Positions 52,129-60,664 of a stretch of 64,000 bases of DNA are shown one piece after another. The notes under the pieces were generated by a model that did no database searches, had not been told where the DNA came from, and saw only the letters and a list, made by a program, of their open reading frames with translations. The position numbers and the translations under genes were made by a program. The stretch lies in the NCBI RefSeq assembly GCF_017745275.1, contig NZ_JAGHZS010000002.1, positions 731,859-795,858 of the forward strand. Direction: 5' to 3'. The stretch is from Chitinophaga sp. Lineage in GTDB: Bacteria > Bacteroidota > Bacteroidia > Chitinophagales > Chitinophagaceae. Positions within the stretch are counted from its first letter, which is position 1, and each line of letters begins with the position of its first letter.

Positions 52129-54753
52129 ATGATATTTCGGAAAGCATCGATTGCCTGCTTACTGTTAATGGCTGTTAGGTCATTATCAGCGCAGGAAAAA
52201 TATGAACTCAACAGCGGATGGCAATGTAAGAACATTGCCGGGATAACAGCTACGGGACAACAAATTTCAGATCCTGCGTATCAGCTCTCCGGCTGGACAC
52301 CCGCCACTGTACCGGGTACCGTGTTAACCACGCTGCTGAACAACAAGCAGGTGCCGGACCCGATGTATGGCATGAACAACGAAAAGATTCCGGACATTTA
52401 TCAAACAGGCCGGGATCATTACACGTATTGGTTTGTAAAAGATTTTACGGAGAAACCCGCTGCCGGCGAGGGGCAGGTATGGCTGCATTTCAGGGGCGTA
52501 AATGATGGCTGCGATATTTTTCTCAATGGTCATAAAGTAAATGCCACTACGCATATAGGCGCTTATCAGCGACAGTCTTATAATATCACCCCCTGGCTGG
52601 CAAAGAATGGTAACAACCGCCTGGCGGTGATCGTGTATCCGCCTGTATTTCCCGGCAACCCCAATGGTGGCCAGGGAGGAGATGGTACCATTGCTAAAAA
52701 TGTAGGGCCGCAATACACCGCCGGGTGGGATTGGATACAGCCCATGCGTGATCGTAACACCGGTATCTGGGATAAAGTATTTATTGAGAAAACCGGCGCG
52801 GTGCGCATTAAAGATCCACATGTGATCACCCGTGTTCCCGGTGTCCGCAAAGCGGAAGGGCTACAGGCACCGGCTACTGTGATTGTATCGGCCGACCTGG
52901 AAAATACCAGCAGCAAAAGCGTAAACGGTACGCTGCGATATAATATCAGTAGTGGAATAACGCTGAAGAAAGTGACATTGCCGCCGCATTCCACTACCAC
53001 CGTGCAATTGCCGGACATGGTGATAAAAAAGCCATCCTTGTGGTGGCCCGCCGGTTATGGCCCGCAACATCTGTATCATATGCAGTTGCAGTTCGTGAAC
53101 AACAATCACACGGATGATACAGAAGACGTGGAATTTGGTATCCGCGAAATACAAACCTACTGGAACAATCATACCCGCAGCCGCGAAATTGCGGTAAACG
53201 GACAAAAAATATTTATCAAAGGTGGCAACTGGATTACTTCTGATGCCATGTTCCGCTTCAGCAAAGAACGCTATGACGCGGAGGTGCGTTTCCATCGGGA
53301 CATGAACCTGAACCTCATCCGGATATGGGGTGGCAGCTTAACAGAAAGACCTGAATTCTTTGAAGCCTGCGATAAGTACGGCCTGCTGGTATTCCAGGAC
53401 TTCTGGATCTCCGGCGATTGCAATGGCCGGTGGCAGGACCCAATGAAGAAAGACGACCAGTGGACCCGCCGCAGGTACCCCGACAATCATTCAATTTTCC
53501 TCGAAAGTGTAGCTGACCAGGTGAAACTATTGCGTAACTATCCTTCCCTGGCTTTCTGGTGTGGAGGAAATGAAATTACGCCTCCGGCAGATATATTCCA
53601 TGCGATGAAAGATTCTATCCTGCCTGCATTGGACGGCACCCGTTATTTCTTCGACTACTCCAACTCTGATAGTATGTCTTATAACTCCCTTGGTGGTAAT
53701 GGCGACGGACCCTATGGAATCCAGTCGGTGCCCTACTTCTGGAGCTATCGCACATTCCCTTTTAACTCGGAAGTAGGTTCAGTAGGCACCGGTGATTATG
53801 AATCACTCGAAAGATTTTTACCAAAAGAGAACCTCGTTGCCCCTGATCCGCAAACGGGTAAAACAGATGCAGTGTGGGATTATCACAAATACATCGCGTA
53901 TAACAAATCCGTAGATCCATATGGTAAAACTACGGACCTGAGGGAGTGGGCCAATAAAGTACAGTTGGTGAACTACGATCAGTATCGCGCGTTGATGGAA
54001 GGTTTCAGCGCACATATGTGGGATTGGTACACGGGTGTTATCATCTGGAAAACCCAGAATCCATGGACCGCACTACGGGGACAGATGTACGATTATTATC
54101 TTGATCCCAATGCCTGCCTGTATGGTACCCGCAAAGGCGCTACGCCGCTGCATGTGATGTATGATCCGGTAGAAGGCATGGTAATGGCAGTAAACAACAC
54201 CTTCAACTACGCCCGCGACCTGATGCTGGAATTGAAAGTATACGATATGAAAGGCCGGGATACTTTGCTGACACAATTATTTGTTGAGGTAGGACCCAGT
54301 AAAGTACAAAAGTTCATGACTTTAAAAGGAGTGATCGACAAGATGAGCGAAAAGGAGGGGGCATTCTTTTCTTTACGTCTCCTGGATCACCAACAGCGGG
54401 TGGTGGATGAAAACCTTTACTGGCTGGCCGATGGAAAAGGAAATTACTCAGGTCTTCAGCAAATGCCGGCAGCAACAGTGAATATAACTGCACAGAAAGC
54501 AGGTACAGACAGTATTGCCGTAACGATCAGTAATCCTGTTGGCAACCCGGTGGCGTTTTTCAACCGGGCATCGTTGGTAGACGCAAAAACGAAACAAAGG
54601 ATTTTGCCCGTGTTTTACAGTGACAACTACCTCTCGGTATTACCGGGTGAACAAAAAACGGTGAGCATCAGCGGCGCGGCGGTAGGCGCTAACAGCGGTG
54701 CACAGGTAGCGGTAGAAGGACACAATGTAAAGCGTCAGTATATTTCGTTATAG
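52129..54753 (+). CDS. Glycoside hydrolase family 2 enzyme, beta-mannosidase/exo-glucosaminidase type, secreted
   Basis: 874 residues. Signal peptide about 1-21 (ACLLLMAVRSLSAQ). Sugar-binding domain about 25-225 (WTPATVPGTVLTTLLNNKQVPDPMYGMNNEKIPDI, WLHFRGVNDGCDIFLNGHKV), Ig-like domain, then the TIM barrel. Acid/base Glu482 in AFWCGGNEITPP and nucleophile Glu548 in FNSEVGS are in place. The VPDPMYGMNNEKIPDIYQTGRDHYTYWF segment resembles beta-mannosidases including the endo type of plants, while exo-glucosaminidases of GH2 share parts of it. Two beta-sandwich domains end the protein (about 690-874). It has its own canonical promoter and a strong hairpin terminator, so it is a single-gene unit outside the susCD modules. 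Confidence 0.92.
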   Translation: MIFRKASIACLLLMAVRSLSAQEKYELNSGWQCKNIAGITATGQQISDPAYQLSGWTPATVPGTVLTTLLNNKQVPDPMYGMNNEKIPDIYQTGRDHYTYWFVKDFTEKPAAGEGQVWLHFRGVNDGCDIFLNGHKVNATTHIGAYQRQSYNITPWLAKNGNNRLAVIVYPPVFPGNPNGGQGGDGTIAKNVGPQYTAGWDWIQPMRDRNTGIWDKVFIEKTGAVRIKDPHVITRVPGVRKAEGLQAPATVIVSADLENTSSKSVNGTLRYNISSGITLKKVTLPPHSTTTVQLPDMVIKKPSLWWPAGYGPQHLYHMQLQFVNNNHTDDTEDVEFGIREIQTYWNNHTRSREIAVNGQKIFIKGGNWITSDAMFRFSKERYDAEVRFHRDMNLNLIRIWGGSLTERPEFFEACDKYGLLVFQDFWISGDCNGRWQDPMKKDDQWTRRRYPDNHSIFLESVADQVKLLRNYPSLAFWCGGNEITPPADIFHAMKDSILPALDGTRYFFDYSNSDSMSYNSLGGNGDGPYGIQSVPYFWSYRTFPFNSEVGSVGTGDYESLERFLPKENLVAPDPQTGKTDAVWDYHKYIAYNKSVDPYGKTTDLREWANKVQLVNYDQYRALMEGFSAHMWDWYTGVIIWKTQNPWTALRGQMYDYYLDPNACLYGTRKGATPLHVMYDPVEGMVMAVNNTFNYARDLMLELKVYDMKGRDTLLTQLFVEVGPSKVQKFMTLKGVIDKMSEKEGAFFSLRLLDHQQRVVDENLYWLADGKGNYSGLQQMPAATVNITAQKAGTDSIAVTISNPVGNPVAFFNRASLVDAKTKQRILPVFYSDNYLSVLPGEQKTVSISGAAVGANSGAQVAVEGHNVKRQYISL

Positions 54754-54764
54754 CATCACGTCTG

Positions 54765-54828
54765 GCATTTTAAGCAATACGTCGAATAACTCCGTTGTAT
54801 TGCTTAAAATGCTAAATGCTTTTTGTAC
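54765..54828 (+). terminator. Long hairpin terminator after GH2 gene
   Basis: GCATTTTAAGCAATAC (54765-54780) and GTATTGCTTAAAATGC (54797-54812) are perfect 16-base reverse complements around a 16-base loop, 12 bases after the GH2 stop, followed by a short CTTTTTG. Its sequence is unrelated to the repeat family elsewhere in the window. Confidence 0.75.
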
Positions 54829-54924
54829 CTTGATTTTGTTAGCCGGTTCCCCAGACCCTATTTGTAGCTGCTGCCCGGAAATCAGGTTTAAAAAAGGATG
54901 TTTTACAACAAAATAATTTAGCAA

Positions 54925-55401
54925 ATGACCACCCTGCAGGAAGATACAGTTATCCGGAAATTAAGTCCTGGTGAAAGAATTCCCTATGATCTTTTATTGT
55001 TGGCTGATCCTTCTGTGATAGCGATCAACAGTTACCTTTCCCTGTCGGAATTGTATGTAATGGAACAGGGCCAGCAGATTATCGGCAGCTATGTATTGTA
55101 CACGAATGATCCCGAAGAAGTGGAAATTAAAAACATTGCAGTGAATCCGGCGTGGCAGGGAAAAGGATTTGGTAAAATCTTATTGCAGGATGCCACGCAA
55201 AGGGCCAGGGCCAACGGTTTTAGACGCCTCGTAATTGGTACCGGCAATTCCAGCATTGCACAATTGTATTTATACCAACGGCAGGGATTTGAAATCACCG
55301 CCGTTAAGAAAGACCATTTTATGATGCACTACCAGGAACCCATCTACGAAAATGGTATCCAGTGCAAACACCTTATCATGTTGGAGAAGCGGTTACGTTG
55401 A
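54925..55401 (+). CDS. GNAT-family N-acetyltransferase
   Basis: 158 residues. The acetyl-CoA binding segment is IKNIAVNPAWQGKGFGKILLQDATQRARANGFRRLVIGTGNSSIAQLYLYQRQGFEI, with the Q/RxxGxG/A loop as QGKGFG. Substrate unknown. It ends by overlapping the convergent MscS gene by 9 bases. Confidence 0.92.
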   Translation: MTTLQEDTVIRKLSPGERIPYDLLLLADPSVIAINSYLSLSELYVMEQGQQIIGSYVLYTNDPEEVEIKNIAVNPAWQGKGFGKILLQDATQRARANGFRRLVIGTGNSSIAQLYLYQRQGFEITAVKKDHFMMHYQEPIYENGIQCKHLIMLEKRLR

Positions 55402-56478
55402 CTTTGGCTCGTTTTCAATGAACGCCCGGGTTTTCGGCAAGCTATCCGGATGATTTTCCCGGATATATTTAATGAGATTTTCCCGGATGTAACAACGCAG
55501 GTCAAAGGCGTTACCCGAGGTAGCAGCACTCATCAAAGCCCTCACTTCAATGGTTCTTTCACTGGTATTAGTGACCTGTAGCGCCTTTGCGCGTTTATCC
55601 CATAGTGGGGAAAGTGATAATAATCTTTCAAATTCTGCTCTTACCCTGTCTACCGGCACGGTATAATCCATATAGAAGAAAGCGGTTCCCAATATTTCCG
55701 CGCCGGTGCGGGTCCAGTTCTGGAAGGGCTTCTCTATAAAGTAATTAATAGGAAGGATCAGCCTTCGTTGATCCCAGATATTCAGCACTACATAGGTCAT
55801 GGTAATTTCTTCCACCCGTCCCCATTCACCTTCCACTACTAATACATCATCGATACGAATAGGTTGTGTAAATGCAATCTGGAAGCCGGCCAGCAGGTTA
55901 CCCAATGATTTCTGTGCGGCAAAGCCAATGATGATACCGCCCACACCTACGCCGGTAAGAAGGCCTGCACCCAGCTTGCGAAGACTGTCGAAGCTCAGTA
56001 AAATTACGCAGGCTGTAAGTACCAGGATGATGGAGATAGATAACTTACGGATGAACTGTAGTTGCGTGCGTATTTTACGTTCTTTCAGGTTGTTGACTTT
56101 GTTCAGGTCATATGTATGGTACACATAGTCTTCCATCACTTTGATTACGCCAATGATCAATGCGGCAAACGACAAGGTTAGCGCTATTTCCGCGGCCTTG
56201 CTCATCACCGGTACAAACTTAGGGTTGACGCGCATCAGCGGCAACACCATATTCAGCAGCAGCAAAGGCAGGAAGATGTTGAATGTTTTTCCCAGCCGGT
56301 AGAGTATACTGTGCACCAGTGAAAACTCCTGTTTTTGTTTCACTGATTGCCGGATAAATACCGATAATAATAATTTGATCAACCATCCACTGATGAGGGC
56401 GATCCCTGCCAGCATCAGGTTCCAGAGGAAATTGGGCAGGTGGTCCGTATAGTCTGTAAATTGATTCCACATGCGCAT
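55393..56478 (-). CDS. MscS-family mechanosensitive channel
   Basis: 361 residues. Four N-terminal membrane helices (about 15-185) and then the pore/beta domain GAGLLTGVGVGGIIIGFAAQKSLGNLLAGFQIAFTQPIRIDDVLVVEGEWGRVEEITMTYVVLNIWDQRRLILPINYFIEKPFQNWTR, which is the MscS signature. The C-terminal alpha/beta domain follows to about 355. It protects against osmotic down-shock in the inner membrane. Tail overlaps the GNAT gene; 37 bases separate its start from the end of the MDR gene, with which it may share a message. Confidence 0.94.
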   Translation of the reverse strand: MRMWNQFTDYTDHLPNFLWNLMLAGIALISGWLIKLLLSVFIRQSVKQKQEFSLVHSILYRLGKTFNIFLPLLLLNMVLPLMRVNPKFVPVMSKAAEIALTLSFAALIIGVIKVMEDYVYHTYDLNKVNNLKERKIRTQLQFIRKLSISIILVLTACVILLSFDSLRKLGAGLLTGVGVGGIIIGFAAQKSLGNLLAGFQIAFTQPIRIDDVLVVEGEWGRVEEITMTYVVLNIWDQRRLILPINYFIEKPFQNWTRTGAEILGTAFFYMDYTVPVDRVRAEFERLLSLSPLWDKRAKALQVTNTSERTIEVRALMSAATSGNAFDLRCYIRENLIKYIRENHPDSLPKTRAFIENEPKST

Positions 56479-56515
56479 TTCCGCCCAAAGATGATGCCGG
56501 CAGGTGCCGGAAATG

Positions 56516-57529
56516 TTAATGAGCGTCCGGAAGTACCGTCATCACCAGCTTACGGCCTCTGCTCTGGTTGCGTTCCAACAGCTCATGCGACTGTTGCACT
56601 GTCTCCACACTAAAGGTGCCGGTTACATAAACCGGGGAAGGCGTAATCGCTCCCCTTTCCAACAAGGCTGTTATTTGCCGGAGGCCATCTCCATAGTATG
56701 ATAAATTCCCGTCAAGCGAGTAGGCGTAATTGGAGATATTCATGATCACGATGCCTTTATTGAAAAGGGTAGCGCGCCCCGCTGCTGTGGTCAGTGCTGT
56801 CACATCCTGGTAAATACCATTGGTACGGAGTATTTCGGCACATATTTCTGAGAGATGCCCACCTACGAGGTCTATCGCGGCGTCAAATTTCCGGCCATTG
56901 TTATATTTTAAAATGGTAGCGATCAATTCCGGTTGCCGGTAATCGATAACCTGTTCCGCTGTTAAACCTGCGAGCAGTAGTTGTTCCCTGCTGGCTTCAT
57001 TCCCAGCAGTCACAATAAGTCCTGTATATCCCGCGGCCAGCAACAGCTTCACCAGTACCAGTCCTACGCCACCGGCGGCACCACTGATGAAAATGCCGGC
57101 ATTAGTAGGCAACTGCAACCGCTTATAACACTGCAACGCGGTTAACGACGCAGTAGGCACGGCAGCCGCTTCTGCAAAAGAAATATTGTGCGGTTTGTGC
57201 ACCAATATTTCCGCCGGCAAACTGATATGCGTGGCATAAGAGCCATTACTACCCATGCTGCCGGAAGCGGCCAGCACTGCATCGCCGGGCGCAAAGCCTG
57301 TTACCAGCTCACCTGTTTTTAACACGATCCCGGCACATTCACGACCCAAAATCGGTGAATGCATCCGTTTACTTTCCGGTGCGCCCTGTCTCATCTGATA
57401 GTCTATCGGGTTGAATGCAGTAGCCGCTATTTGCACCAATACTTCCGTATCGCCCGGCTCCGGCAGGGGGAGCGTAGCAGCGGAGAAATGTTCTACGCCA
57501 CCAAAACCATTGAGTATAATTGCCTGCAT
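56516..57529 (-). CDS. MDR-family zinc-less alcohol dehydrogenase / quinone oxidoreductase
   Basis: 337 residues if it starts at 57529 (MQAIILNGFGGVEHF, the family's usual start); an upstream ATG at 57547 adds six residues but lies only 5 bases from the -7 box. Catalytic GroES-like domain about 1-125 (EVLVQIAATAFNPIDYQMRQG, LGRECAGIV), Rossmann domain about 130-270 with ISGAAGGVGLVLVKLLLAAGY (AxxGGVG). No structural-zinc cysteines. NADPH-dependent reduction of quinones or enones is expected. The HxlR gene is divergent from it, the common arrangement in which HxlR represses or activates an oxidoreductase in response to reactive electrophiles. Confidence 0.92.
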   Translation of the reverse strand: MQAIILNGFGGVEHFSAATLPLPEPGDTEVLVQIAATAFNPIDYQMRQGAPESKRMHSPILGRECAGIVLKTGELVTGFAPGDAVLAASGSMGSNGSYATHISLPAEILVHKPHNISFAEAAAVPTASLTALQCYKRLQLPTNAGIFISGAAGGVGLVLVKLLLAAGYTGLIVTAGNEASREQLLLAGLTAEQVIDYRQPELIATILKYNNGRKFDAAIDLVGGHLSEICAEILRTNGIYQDVTALTTAAGRATLFNKGIVIMNISNYAYSLDGNLSYYGDGLRQITALLERGAITPSPVYVTGTFSVETVQQSHELLERNQSRGRKLVMTVLPDAH

Positions 57530-57551
57530 GTTTTCGTGATCTTTCATGCGT

Positions 57552-57559
57552 CAAAATTA
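57552..57559 (-). promoter_or_regulatory. -7 box of the MDR oxidoreductase gene
   Basis: On the minus strand TAATTTTG, a perfect TAnnTTTG. Transcription would start near 57545, inside the longer reading frame, which supports the ATG at 57529. Confidence 0.4.
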
Positions 57560-57573
57560 TGGTCGTGTTCCGG

Positions 57574-57581
57574 TATATTTG
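57574..57581 (+). promoter_or_regulatory. -7 box of the HxlR gene
   Basis: TATATTTG, a perfect TAnnTTTG, 38 bases before ATG 57620. The two opposing -7 boxes lie only 14 bases apart, so a regulator bound here would affect both genes. Confidence 0.45.
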
Positions 57582-57619
57582 CTATAGGTAAACCGGAGGT
57601 AACCGGGTAAATGCACATT

Positions 57620-58009
57620 ATGGCAACCATCACAATTAAAGGGGAACAACGGGAAGCCACCTGCAAAGAAGAACTGGCTGCCATGCGTGATAGCATGGAG
57701 CTTTTTGGTGGAAAATGGAAACTACAAATACTGCGGCACCTGGCTAACCGCCCCAACGAAACCAATCATTTCAAAAAGATATTGCGCGAGATACATGGTA
57801 TCTCCGCCAGGATGCTATCGAAAGAACTGAAGTTGATGGAAATGAATTTCCTGCTGACAAGGGCGGTGCTGAAAACGAAGCCGGTAACCGTGGCGTATAC
57901 CATTACGCCGTATGGGTTAACGGTGCTGCCGTTGGTGGAGCGTTTGGTGCAGTGGGGGCTGGATCACAGGGAGAAGGTGAAGGCCGGGATGCAGGAGGTG
58001 ACTTGTTGA
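57620..58009 (+). CDS. HxlR-family winged-helix regulator
   Basis: 129 residues from ATG 57620 (57611 is an alternative start three codons earlier). The HxlR fold is clear: SMELFGGKWKLQILRHLANRPNETNHFKKILREIHGISARMLSKELKLMEMNFLLTRAV, then TVAYTITPYGLTVLPLVERLVQWGLDHREKV. A Cys18 near the N-terminus (EATCKEEL) is where related redox-sensing members carry the reactive cysteine. It probably controls the divergent oxidoreductase and itself through the 90-base shared region. Confidence 0.94.
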   Translation: MATITIKGEQREATCKEELAAMRDSMELFGGKWKLQILRHLANRPNETNHFKKILREIHGISARMLSKELKLMEMNFLLTRAVLKTKPVTVAYTITPYGLTVLPLVERLVQWGLDHREKVKAGMQEVTC

Positions 58010-58082
58010 ATGATCCTGTACTGGTGCCACAAGTGATGGCATAAATTCAAATAATTCCTGGAGACATCCGAAAAACAAAAAA

Positions 58083-58105
58083 GCCTTGCAGCATCGCTGC
58101 AAGGC
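58083..58105 (-). terminator. Rho-independent terminator for the glycine-zipper gene
   Basis: GCCTTGCAGC (58083-58092) and GCTGCAAGGC (58096-58105), a perfect 10-base stem with a 3-base loop. On the minus strand it is followed by TTTTTTGTTTTTC. It lies between two convergent genes. Confidence 0.85.
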
Positions 58106-58129
58106 CCGCATATATCTCTAAAACAAAAC

Positions 58130-58603
58130 TTATTGTCCTTGTCCCTGTTTCTTCTTCTTATGATCTACAATTGCACCGGTTCCGGCACCTACACCTGCAC
58201 CAATTAAAGTACCGATAGCAGCGCCTTTTAAGTGATCCTTGTTTACAATGGCTCCGGTAATGGCACCCGCACCAGCACCAACCACAGCACCTTTAGCGGT
58301 GTGGCTCCAACCTTTCCAACCCTTTTTCTTAGCAGGGGCGGGAGCAGGCGCAGGAGCTGCCGGCGCCGGATTGTTCATTTCAGCGTCTGCATAGCCTGGT
58401 GTTACGGCTTCATTGCCCTGGGTATGATGAGGGTGTTTTTTCAAATGGTTCATGGAGTCTATTACCTGCTGTTTAATAGCACTCACATTGTTCATCGAGT
58501 CGATCGTCGCTTTTTTAGCACTTTCTATAGCGGCGGCATTATCAGCATTGCTTTTGCAGGAAAATAAAACAACTGCTGCTAAGGCTACAAGTAACTGTTT
58601 CAT
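58130..58603 (-). CDS. Glycine-zipper lipoprotein (YMGG-like)
   Basis: 157 residues. Lipobox Cys16 (VVLFSC), a linker of about 60 residues with coil-like KKATIDSMNNVSAIKQQVIDSMNHLKKH, an Ala/Pro-rich hinge (about 75-92), then a glycine-zipper membrane segment about 102-148 (AVVGAGAGAITGAIVNKDHLKGAAIGTLIGAGVGAGTGAIV) and a basic tail. Such proteins attach to or insert in the cell envelope; no specific function is known. It has its own terminator. Confidence 0.85.
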   Translation of the reverse strand: MKQLLVALAAVVLFSCKSNADNAAAIESAKKATIDSMNNVSAIKQQVIDSMNHLKKHPHHTQGNEAVTPGYADAEMNNPAPAAPAPAPAPAKKKGWKGWSHTAKGAVVGAGAGAITGAIVNKDHLKGAAIGTLIGAGVGAGTGAIVDHKKKKQGQGQ

Positions 58604-58656
58604 GGTTAAAATACTTTTAACCGCCCACCGTCGAAAATTGTGCCAAACTCGAAAAG

Positions 58657-59118
58657 TTACAGTAGTAGCCGCATTTCTACCAGGTTTTTCCGGAATCCTG
58701 CCTTTTCATAGGCCCGCACTGCCGCCTCATTCTGATCGTATACATCCAGTTTAAGCTCGGCAATGCCCCGGGAGATGGCCCAGGCTCTCAGTCCTTCAAT
58801 AATTAATTTATTCACCCCCTTGCCCCGATGTGCCGGATCTACAAACATAAATCCCAGGTAAGCATACTGCGGGATAGTCCGGTAAGGTTTGGCGTCTTCT
58901 ATACGTGCATAGCCGGAGCCAATTAATTGGTCGTTATAGGTGGCCACCAGTACTTCCACATGATCGGCTTCAATCATGGCGGCAATATCATAATAATGAA
59001 TAATACCTGGTTTTAAGGTGTCGTCGTAAGGCCTTTCCGCAGTGATAATGTGTTGTTCGAATGTAAGCAAAACCGGAAGGTCTGCTGCTACCGCCTTTCT
59101 GATGAGAACTGTTTCCAT
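58657..59118 (-). CDS. GNAT-family N-acetyltransferase
   Basis: 153 residues. LIRKAVAADLPVLLTFEQHIITAERPYDDTL, GSGYARIEDAKPYRTIPQYAYLGFMFVDPAHRGKGVNKLIIEGLRAWAISRGIAELKLDVYDQNEAAVRAYEKAGFRKNLVEMRL: the acetyl-CoA loop is RGKGVN. The closest general type is the amino-acid or small-molecule GNAT. It is single-gene; a TAAATTTA just upstream on the minus strand (59123-59130) is a weak -7 candidate. Confidence 0.92.
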   Translation of the reverse strand: METVLIRKAVAADLPVLLTFEQHIITAERPYDDTLKPGIIHYYDIAAMIEADHVEVLVATYNDQLIGSGYARIEDAKPYRTIPQYAYLGFMFVDPAHRGKGVNKLIIEGLRAWAISRGIAELKLDVYDQNEAAVRAYEKAGFRKNLVEMRLLL

Positions 59119-59233
59119 GGACTAAATTTATGCTAACAGTAAAACCAAATATCCGTTTTTTTTCAGCAACGTTTGCATAAATAAGCAACATCATTCGTGA
59201 TTATTGTTGTATAATTGACACTAAAAATGTTGC

Positions 59234-60664
59234 ATGAGATTATCCAGGGCGATGCTGCCAAAATTGTATGGTAAAAACTTTTCTTCTCACTGTTTCGGTT
59301 TGCCTGAAAAAGTACTACAATTTGGCACAGGCGTATTACTCCGGGGATTGCCAGACGCGTTCATTGATAAAGCCAATAAAGCCGGTTATTTCAACGGTAG
59401 CATTGTGGTGGTGAAATCGACCGGTCGCGGAAGTACAGACGCCTTTGATGAACAGGACAACCTGTATACACAATGTATCCGGGGAATTAAAGAAGGAAAA
59501 GAAGTTTCAGAGAATATCATCAACACGGCGATCAGCCGGGTGTTGAACGCTGGCGTACAATGGGAGGAGGTGCTGGCCTGCGCTGCCAATCCACTGTTAC
59601 AACTGGTCATTTCCAACACTACAGAAGCGGGGATTGTATATGTAGCAGAAAGCATTCACCAACATCCGCCTGCATCGTTTCCGGCGAAGTTGCTCGCCTT
59701 TTTATATCACCGCTACCTTCATTTTAAAGGCGACCGGGAAAAAGGACTGGTGATCATCCCTACGGAATTGATACCGGATAATGGCCACCGGCTACAGGAA
59801 ATTTTGCTCCGGCTATGCACGTACAACGAACTGGATACTGACTTCATAGCATGGCTGCAACACAGCAACGATTACTGCAATTCACTGGTAGACCGCATTG
59901 TGCCTGGCGCCGCAGAAAACCTGCCGGAGTATGATGATGCATTGCTGATCATGACAGAAGTATACGGCCTATGGGCCATTGAAACGGATAGTGAACGGGT
60001 GAGGGAAGTATTGTCGTTCCGGAAAGCGGCGCCGGAAGTGGTATTGTCGCCCGATATCCGCGTATTCCGGGAGCTAAAGCTACGCCTGCTCAATGGCACA
60101 CATACGCTTAGCTGTGGACTGGCGCTGCTGGCGGGACTCGACACGGTATGCATTGCCATGAAGCATACGGGAATGGCTGCCTATATCGCAACCCTGATGA
60201 CCCAGGAAATTACACCGGCTATAACAGACAGGGGTATACGCGAAGATGACGCCCTGCACTTTGCATCCCAGGTGCTTGACCGTTTCCGGAATCCCTATAT
60301 CGCACATCGCTGGAGTGCCATCAGCAGCCAGTATACGGCCAAATTGCGCACTCGGGTATTGCCCGTGCTGTTGCAATATGTGGAACGTACGGGGCAGGCG
60401 CCGGCGCTGATATCACTGGGATTTGCAGGATACCTGTTGTGGATGCGGGAAGCCGGCACTGTGGATGAATATAGCGGTTGGTACCAGGAATTATGGCAGC
60501 AGCATTCGCCGGAAGAAGTAGTATTAACAGCATTTCGCAACCAACACCTGTGGGGACAAGACCTGACGCATATTCCCGGTTTTGCATCAGCAGTCACCGA
60601 CCAGCTGAACGTATTACTGGCAGCAGGTGTGGAAGCTCATCTCTCTAAAAATATATACGCATGA
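59234..60664 (+). CDS. uxaB: Tagaturonate reductase
   Basis: 476 residues. The mannitol dehydrogenase/UxaB family is clear: VLQFGTGVLLRGLPDAFIDKANKAGYFNGSIVVVKSTGRGSTDAF, VISNTTEAGIVY, FPAKLLAFLYHRYLHF, VIIPTELIPDNGHRLQEILLRL and DYCNSLVDRIVPG (family signature with Lys/Asn of the active site a little later, LRLLNGTHTLSCG). It reduces D-tagaturonate to D-altronate with NADH in galacturonate breakdown. The next gene, altronate dehydratase, overlaps by 4 bases (ATGA), so the pair is coupled. No UxaC isomerase or regulator is in the window. Confidence 0.92.
   Translation: MRLSRAMLPKLYGKNFSSHCFGLPEKVLQFGTGVLLRGLPDAFIDKANKAGYFNGSIVVVKSTGRGSTDAFDEQDNLYTQCIRGIKEGKEVSENIINTAISRVLNAGVQWEEVLACAANPLLQLVISNTTEAGIVYVAESIHQHPPASFPAKLLAFLYHRYLHFKGDREKGLVIIPTELIPDNGHRLQEILLRLCTYNELDTDFIAWLQHSNDYCNSLVDRIVPGAAENLPEYDDALLIMTEVYGLWAIETDSERVREVLSFRKAAPEVVLSPDIRVFRELKLRLLNGTHTLSCGLALLAGLDTVCIAMKHTGMAAYIATLMTQEITPAITDRGIREDDALHFASQVLDRFRNPYIAHRWSAISSQYTAKLRTRVLPVLLQYVERTGQAPALISLGFAGYLLWMREAGTVDEYSGWYQELWQQHSPEEVVLTAFRNQHLWGQDLTHIPGFASAVTDQLNVLLAAGVEAHLSKNIYA

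Noticed and set aside
57917..58111. Short minus-strand frame opposite the HxlR 3' end
   Set aside because: It spans the terminator of the neighbouring gene and has no recognisable content.
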